Shown here: piece by piece, positions 61,084 to 64,000 of the stretch
Layout: each line of letters opens with the position of its first letter
Numbering within the stretch: the first letter of the stretch is position 1
NCBI GenBank assembly: GCA_964428835.1
Contig: CAYRZQ010000013.1
Location: 1-64,000 of the forward strand
Source: JAIXWP01 sp964428835
GTDB taxonomy: Bacteria; Bacteroidota; Bacteroidia; Flavobacteriales_D; Sanyastnellaceae
Reading direction: 5' to 3'
Length of the DNA stretch: 64,000 nt
Program-made: the position numbers and the translations under genes
The notes under the pieces: model-generated
The model's input: the letters and a program-made list of their open reading frames with translations, nothing else
Database searches by the model: none
Told to the model about the DNA's origin: nothing

Positions 61084-61449
61084 ATGAACACAAATACGAA
61101 TACGCAGAGATACGACCTCTCGTACCTTAATCAGGTATTTCAGGGGAATCGTGAGATGATCAATAATATCATCCATCTCTTCTTGCAACAAGTTCCAGAG
61201 TATATAAAAGAGATGGAGGAATGTGTCAAAAAGAATGAACCCTTGTCACTGCATCCTCTTGCACACAAGGCGAAGAGTTCGATTTCGATGCTTGGCATCA
61301 AAGACATGGAAACCGATATTCTTCAGATTGAAAATGATAGTAAGCATTTACGAAATTTAGATGAACTACCGACGCTGGTACATAGAGTGAAGGCGAATTG
61401 TGAGATTGTGTATTATCAGCTCAAAGAGCAATTGCAGCGTGCATCATAA
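61084..61449 (+). CDS. Histidine phosphotransfer (HPt) domain protein
   Basis: The 121-residue protein is a single HPt four-helix domain with the phospho-His in LHPLAHKAKSSISMLGI (about H61). Such proteins pass phosphate between receiver domains in phosphorelays. No kinase or regulator gene is next to it; the hybrid kinase at 13622 is the only candidate partner in this window. It ends in a good terminator. Confidence 0.85.
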   Translation: MNTNTNTQRYDLSYLNQVFQGNREMINNIIHLFLQQVPEYIKEMEECVKKNEPLSLHPLAHKAKSSISMLGIKDMETDILQIENDSKHLRNLDELPTLVHRVKANCEIVYYQLKEQLQRAS

Positions 61450-61480
61450 CACGCATGTGCAAACGATATAGGGTGGAGGG

Positions 61481-61522
61481 CCGCTCTCGGTAGGAACATG
61501 GTTCTGAGGAGAGCGGTTTTTC
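61481..61522 (+). terminator. Rho-independent terminator of the HPt gene
   Basis: CCGCTCTC pairs with GAGAGCGG around a 20-base loop, with a run of five T residues after it. It lies about 30 bases after the stop codon. Confidence 0.82.
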
Positions 61523-61612
61523 TATTTTATCAACTAGAATTCTTAACTTGCGCCGACATACCATAGAAGGAAGTCGGCAATGATCCGCTGCCTTCTCTTG
61601 ATTAAGCCAACT

Positions 61613-63106
61613 ATGCAATTTTCTGCAACCGATGAACGGGATCTTGCGGCAAGGGAAATGACCCCTGCCGAATTGATCAATTTGATATATAGGTTTACCC
61701 ACCAAACTTCAACCATAGAGTTGGAGCGTCCCTGCACGCCAAACGATGGAATTATTCAATTAACTCCCTCACAGTCCATAGAATACTCAGAAGTATTTAA
61801 TAAAGAGAGTTTAAAAAAAACCATAATCAAATTCGTGCCGGCCTCCGGAGCCGCCACGAGAATGTTCAACCATCTCTTTCAATATGACCCTTCCAAAGTT
61901 TCTGAGCTAGTTGAAGAATTCGTATTGAATTTTGATTTATTCCCATTTTACGATGTACTAAAAAAGGAGCTTTCAAAATCCGGATTGAATCTTGAAGTGC
62001 TTATCAAAGAAAATAAATGGGATAAAGTTTTCGAATTCCTATTGCATTCTCCAGGTCTGGATTACGCAAAATATCCCAAAGGACTTGTCCCATTTCATAG
62101 ATATAAAAACGGTATCGTTAGAACGGCATTCGAAGAACACATGCATGAGGCGGTGGATTATGGAAGGGAAGCCGATGGGACATGTAGAATTCACTTCACG
62201 CTTGCGCCTCATCAAATTGAGATGGTAATGGAATTCTTGCAAGAAAAAACTGCAACCTTTCCTTATGAGAAGTTCATTCTAGAACAAAGCATACAAAAAA
62301 ATAGCACCGACACTCCCGCTGTGGACCGCAACAATGAACCTGTGCGAGATCAAGATGGACACATCATCTTCAGGCCCGCAGGTCATGGTGCCCTTATCCA
62401 TAATCTTCAAGAGCTAGATGAAGATTTAATCTTTATTAAAAACATCGATAACGTTACGACCGAAGATCAAAAACACGAGTCCATTTTCTACAAAAAAGTT
62501 CTTGCAGGCATTTTGCTCGAACTCAAGAGAAAAGCTGACGAATTATTAGGGAGATTAGAACAGAATGATCATTCGGTAATAGAAGAATCCATTGCTTTCA
62601 TCAAAAAATGGTTTCAGCCAGTGCTGCCCTACTCCCTCAGTGACGACGGAGTAAAAACTTTTATCAAACTACAGCTAGACCGTCCAATGAGAATTTGTGG
62701 TATGGTGAAGAATGAAGGAGAACCCGGAGGTGGGCCTTTTTGGGTGAAGATGAACGGCGGAATTACTTCTAAGCAAATTGTAGAAAAGTCGCAGGTTGAT
62801 CACCATAATCTGCAACAAATGAAGGTACTTTCTAGCTCTACACACTTCAATCCTGTTGACATTGTGTGCACTATAAAAAACAGATTTGGAGAAAAATATG
62901 ATCTCAACGAGTATATTGATCATAGCACTGGCTTCATAAGTGAAAAATTCATTGAGGGCAATGTCATTAAAGCGCTTGAACTACCAGGGCTTTGGAATGG
63001 CTCTATGGCTCTGTGGAATACAGTATTTGTAGAAGTTCCGATCTCTACTTTTAATCCTGTAAAGACAGTCAACGATTTACTCAGGCCTGGACATCAGACC
63101 GCTTAA
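61613..63106 (+). CDS. DUF4301 family protein
   Basis: The 497-residue protein is of the DUF4301 family, almost restricted to Bacteroidota. FVPASGAATRMFNHLFQYDP near residue 75 resembles the glycine-rich loop of sugar nucleotidyltransferases (PAGGxGTRM), and FRPAGHGALIHNLQELDEDL and MVKNEGEPGGGPFWVKM follow. A nucleotidyltransferase-like role is an inference; none is proved, as far as I know. The ATG at 61613 is used. The last 26 bases overlap the convergent ABC ATPase gene. Confidence 0.85.
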   Translation: MQFSATDERDLAAREMTPAELINLIYRFTHQTSTIELERPCTPNDGIIQLTPSQSIEYSEVFNKESLKKTIIKFVPASGAATRMFNHLFQYDPSKVSELVEEFVLNFDLFPFYDVLKKELSKSGLNLEVLIKENKWDKVFEFLLHSPGLDYAKYPKGLVPFHRYKNGIVRTAFEEHMHEAVDYGREADGTCRIHFTLAPHQIEMVMEFLQEKTATFPYEKFILEQSIQKNSTDTPAVDRNNEPVRDQDGHIIFRPAGHGALIHNLQELDEDLIFIKNIDNVTTEDQKHESIFYKKVLAGILLELKRKADELLGRLEQNDHSVIEESIAFIKKWFQPVLPYSLSDDGVKTFIKLQLDRPMRICGMVKNEGEPGGGPFWVKMNGGITSKQIVEKSQVDHHNLQQMKVLSSSTHFNPVDIVCTIKNRFGEKYDLNEYIDHSTGFISEKFIEGNVIKALELPGLWNGSMALWNTVFVEVPISTFNPVKTVNDLLRPGHQTA

Positions 63107-63719
63107 AATCGAGAATATCAATTCTTCGGTTACAGAATGGAATCTCCGACTCTTCCTTATTAGAAGCGACAAAAATAATTCTATCGGCAGCGTACTTCTG
63201 AACCAATTGATTGTACCAGTCAATAGCTTTCGCATCGAGATGTGATGATGGCTCATCGAGCAATAAGAAATCAGAATCTGCAATGATTGCAAGACCGAGC
63301 TTCACCCTTTGTCTCATGCCGCTGCTGAACTCCTTCAATGGCTTGTTGAGCGCATGCCCAAGACCTACCTCCTCCGCAAATTCTGTGGCGCTGGAAATAC
63401 GTTGTAACGATTTGAAAGCTGTAAAGAATTCATAGTTTTCTTTTAACGTAAACTCATCATATACAGCCATATAAGGCGTAGCGAGACTCACGCTTCGATA
63501 AACTTCTGCTACACCAATTTTTTGATTTCTATTTGTCCAACTGATGCTCCCCTCAGAAGGTGTGAGATAACCACTGATAATTTGCAGCAACGTTGACTTA
63601 CCGCTTCCATTATTTCCGAGAATAGCTACTTTATCATTTTGATGAAAAGTAGTTTCAATACCTTGGAAGATCCACTCTTTTTGGAATCTCTTTCCGATAT
63701 TCTTTAATGTGATATTCAC
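63081..63719 (-). CDS. ABC transporter ATP-binding protein (CcmA-like)
   Basis: The 212-residue ATPase has Walker A LGNNGSGKST, signature EFSSGMRQRVKLGLAI, Walker B FLLLDEPSSHLD and VASNKEES in place of a standard switch-His motif. It resembles the ATPases of ABC-2 and haem-exporter systems. The permease is not in the window. The start is GTG. It lies 10 bases after the lpxA stop, so the two are probably co-transcribed. Confidence 0.83.
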   Translation of the reverse strand: MNITLKNIGKRFQKEWIFQGIETTFHQNDKVAILGNNGSGKSTLLQIISGYLTPSEGSISWTNRNQKIGVAEVYRSVSLATPYMAVYDEFTLKENYEFFTAFKSLQRISSATEFAEEVGLGHALNKPLKEFSSGMRQRVKLGLAIIADSDFLLLDEPSSHLDAKAIDWYNQLVQKYAADRIIFVASNKEESEIPFCNRRIDILDFKRSDVQA

Positions 63720-63729
63720 ATTCTAAAAA

Positions 63730-64000
63730 TTATAGACCTTGAGGACCGCGAATGATCCCTTTGTCTGATTCTCTTATGAAATCTAAGATTGTCTCTTTCT
63801 CTGGAGTATTTGGCAATTCCATTTCTGCAGCATGAAGCGCTCTGCTCATGTTGCTATTATGCACATATATCATTCGATAAACGTCTTCTACATGCGCAAT
63901 TGTTTCATTGGCAAAGCCTCTTCTACGAAGTCCTACGGTATTCACGCCTGCGTAGCTCAGAGGCTCGCGTGCAGCTTTAACAAAGGGTGGAACGTTTTTT
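63730..64000 (-). CDS. lpxA: UDP-N-acetylglucosamine acyltransferase LpxA, C-terminal part (cut by window edge)
   Basis: LpxA does the first step of lipid A synthesis. Only the last 89 residues are in the window: VPPFVKAAREPLSYAGVNTV and GLRRRGFANETIAHVEDVYR, which form the end of the beta-helix and the C-terminal helical domain. The frame stays open to the window edge, so the gene continues beyond 64000. A GTG at 63945 is internal, not the start. Confidence 0.9.
   Translation of the reverse strand, partial: KNVPPFVKAAREPLSYAGVNTVGLRRRGFANETIAHVEDVYRMIYVHNSNMSRALHAAEMELPNTPEKETILDFIRESDKGIIRGPQGL

Overview
The window comes from a bacterium of the phylum Bacteroidota, probably of the Flavobacteriales. 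Several things point there: type IX secretion (T9SS) sorting tails on secreted proteins, a gliding-motility-type C-terminal domain, the gene run bamD-rpoZ-coaBC-porD(DUF4835)-recN, the short Bacteroidota-type arginine decarboxylase, a DUF4301 protein, promoters resembling the Bacteroidota -7 element TAnnTTTG, and an almost complete lack of Shine-Dalgarno sequences. The sequence is AT-leaning and densely coded. It is chromosomal core sequence; I see no rRNA, tRNA, CRISPR, prophage or insertion sequence.

Layout. 1-916: a small four-helix-bundle gene lies between two octanucleotide arrays that are inverted copies of each other; the right array runs into the 3' end of mpl. 897-8349: mpl (peptidoglycan recycling), corA, speA, an mscS channel, a deoxyhypusine-synthase-like enzyme, an Asp-rich protein, an intergenic island of three unrelated tandem arrays, and an EI24-type membrane protein. 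8346-13572: a secreted trypsin-fold protein without its catalytic residues, a divergent secreted Kunitz-like/Kazal protein, an MMPL/RND-type transporter and mscL. 13622-19183: a hybrid histidine kinase, dnaK and an exported protein of unknown role. 19275-32598: a methyltransferase, then a long minus-strand run (truA, ABC exporter, thioesterase, aminotransferase, heptose kinase, trkH, ubiE/menG, aroA, lpxD), a T9SS cargo protein and an AONS-family acyltransferase.

32744-37716: bamD, rpoZ, coaBC, porD, recN. 37749-48576: a TonB-dependent receptor, an Lhr-type helicase, a secreted TPR-like protein, a FemAB/GNAT protein, a Gfo/Idh oxidoreductase, a patatin-barrel protein and a leaderless BtuF-like protein. 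48578-51171: ATP-dependent DNA ligase with its partner exonuclease. 51207-64000: a histidine kinase, gpmI, a large T9SS type-B protein, a LolD-type ATPase, asnS, rpoN, a PAP2-like membrane protein, galE, an HPt protein, a DUF4301 protein, an ABC ATPase and the C-terminal part of lpxA.

Common threads are envelope biogenesis (mpl, lpxA, lpxD, heptose kinase, galE, bamD, lolD-like, msbA-like, aroA), osmotic and ion homeostasis (mscS, mscL, trkH, corA), polyamines (speA and the deoxyhypusine-synthase-like enzyme), DNA repair (ligase, exonuclease, helicase, recN) and T9SS secretion (four cargo proteins plus PorD). Convergent genes are packed very tightly: three pairs interlock their stop codons in the same four bases, and two terminators lie inside the neighbour's coding sequence.

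The best candidates for something undescribed are the four-helix-bundle gene bracketed by inverted octamer arrays, and the divergent pair of a catalytically dead secreted protease and a secreted protease-inhibitor-like protein.
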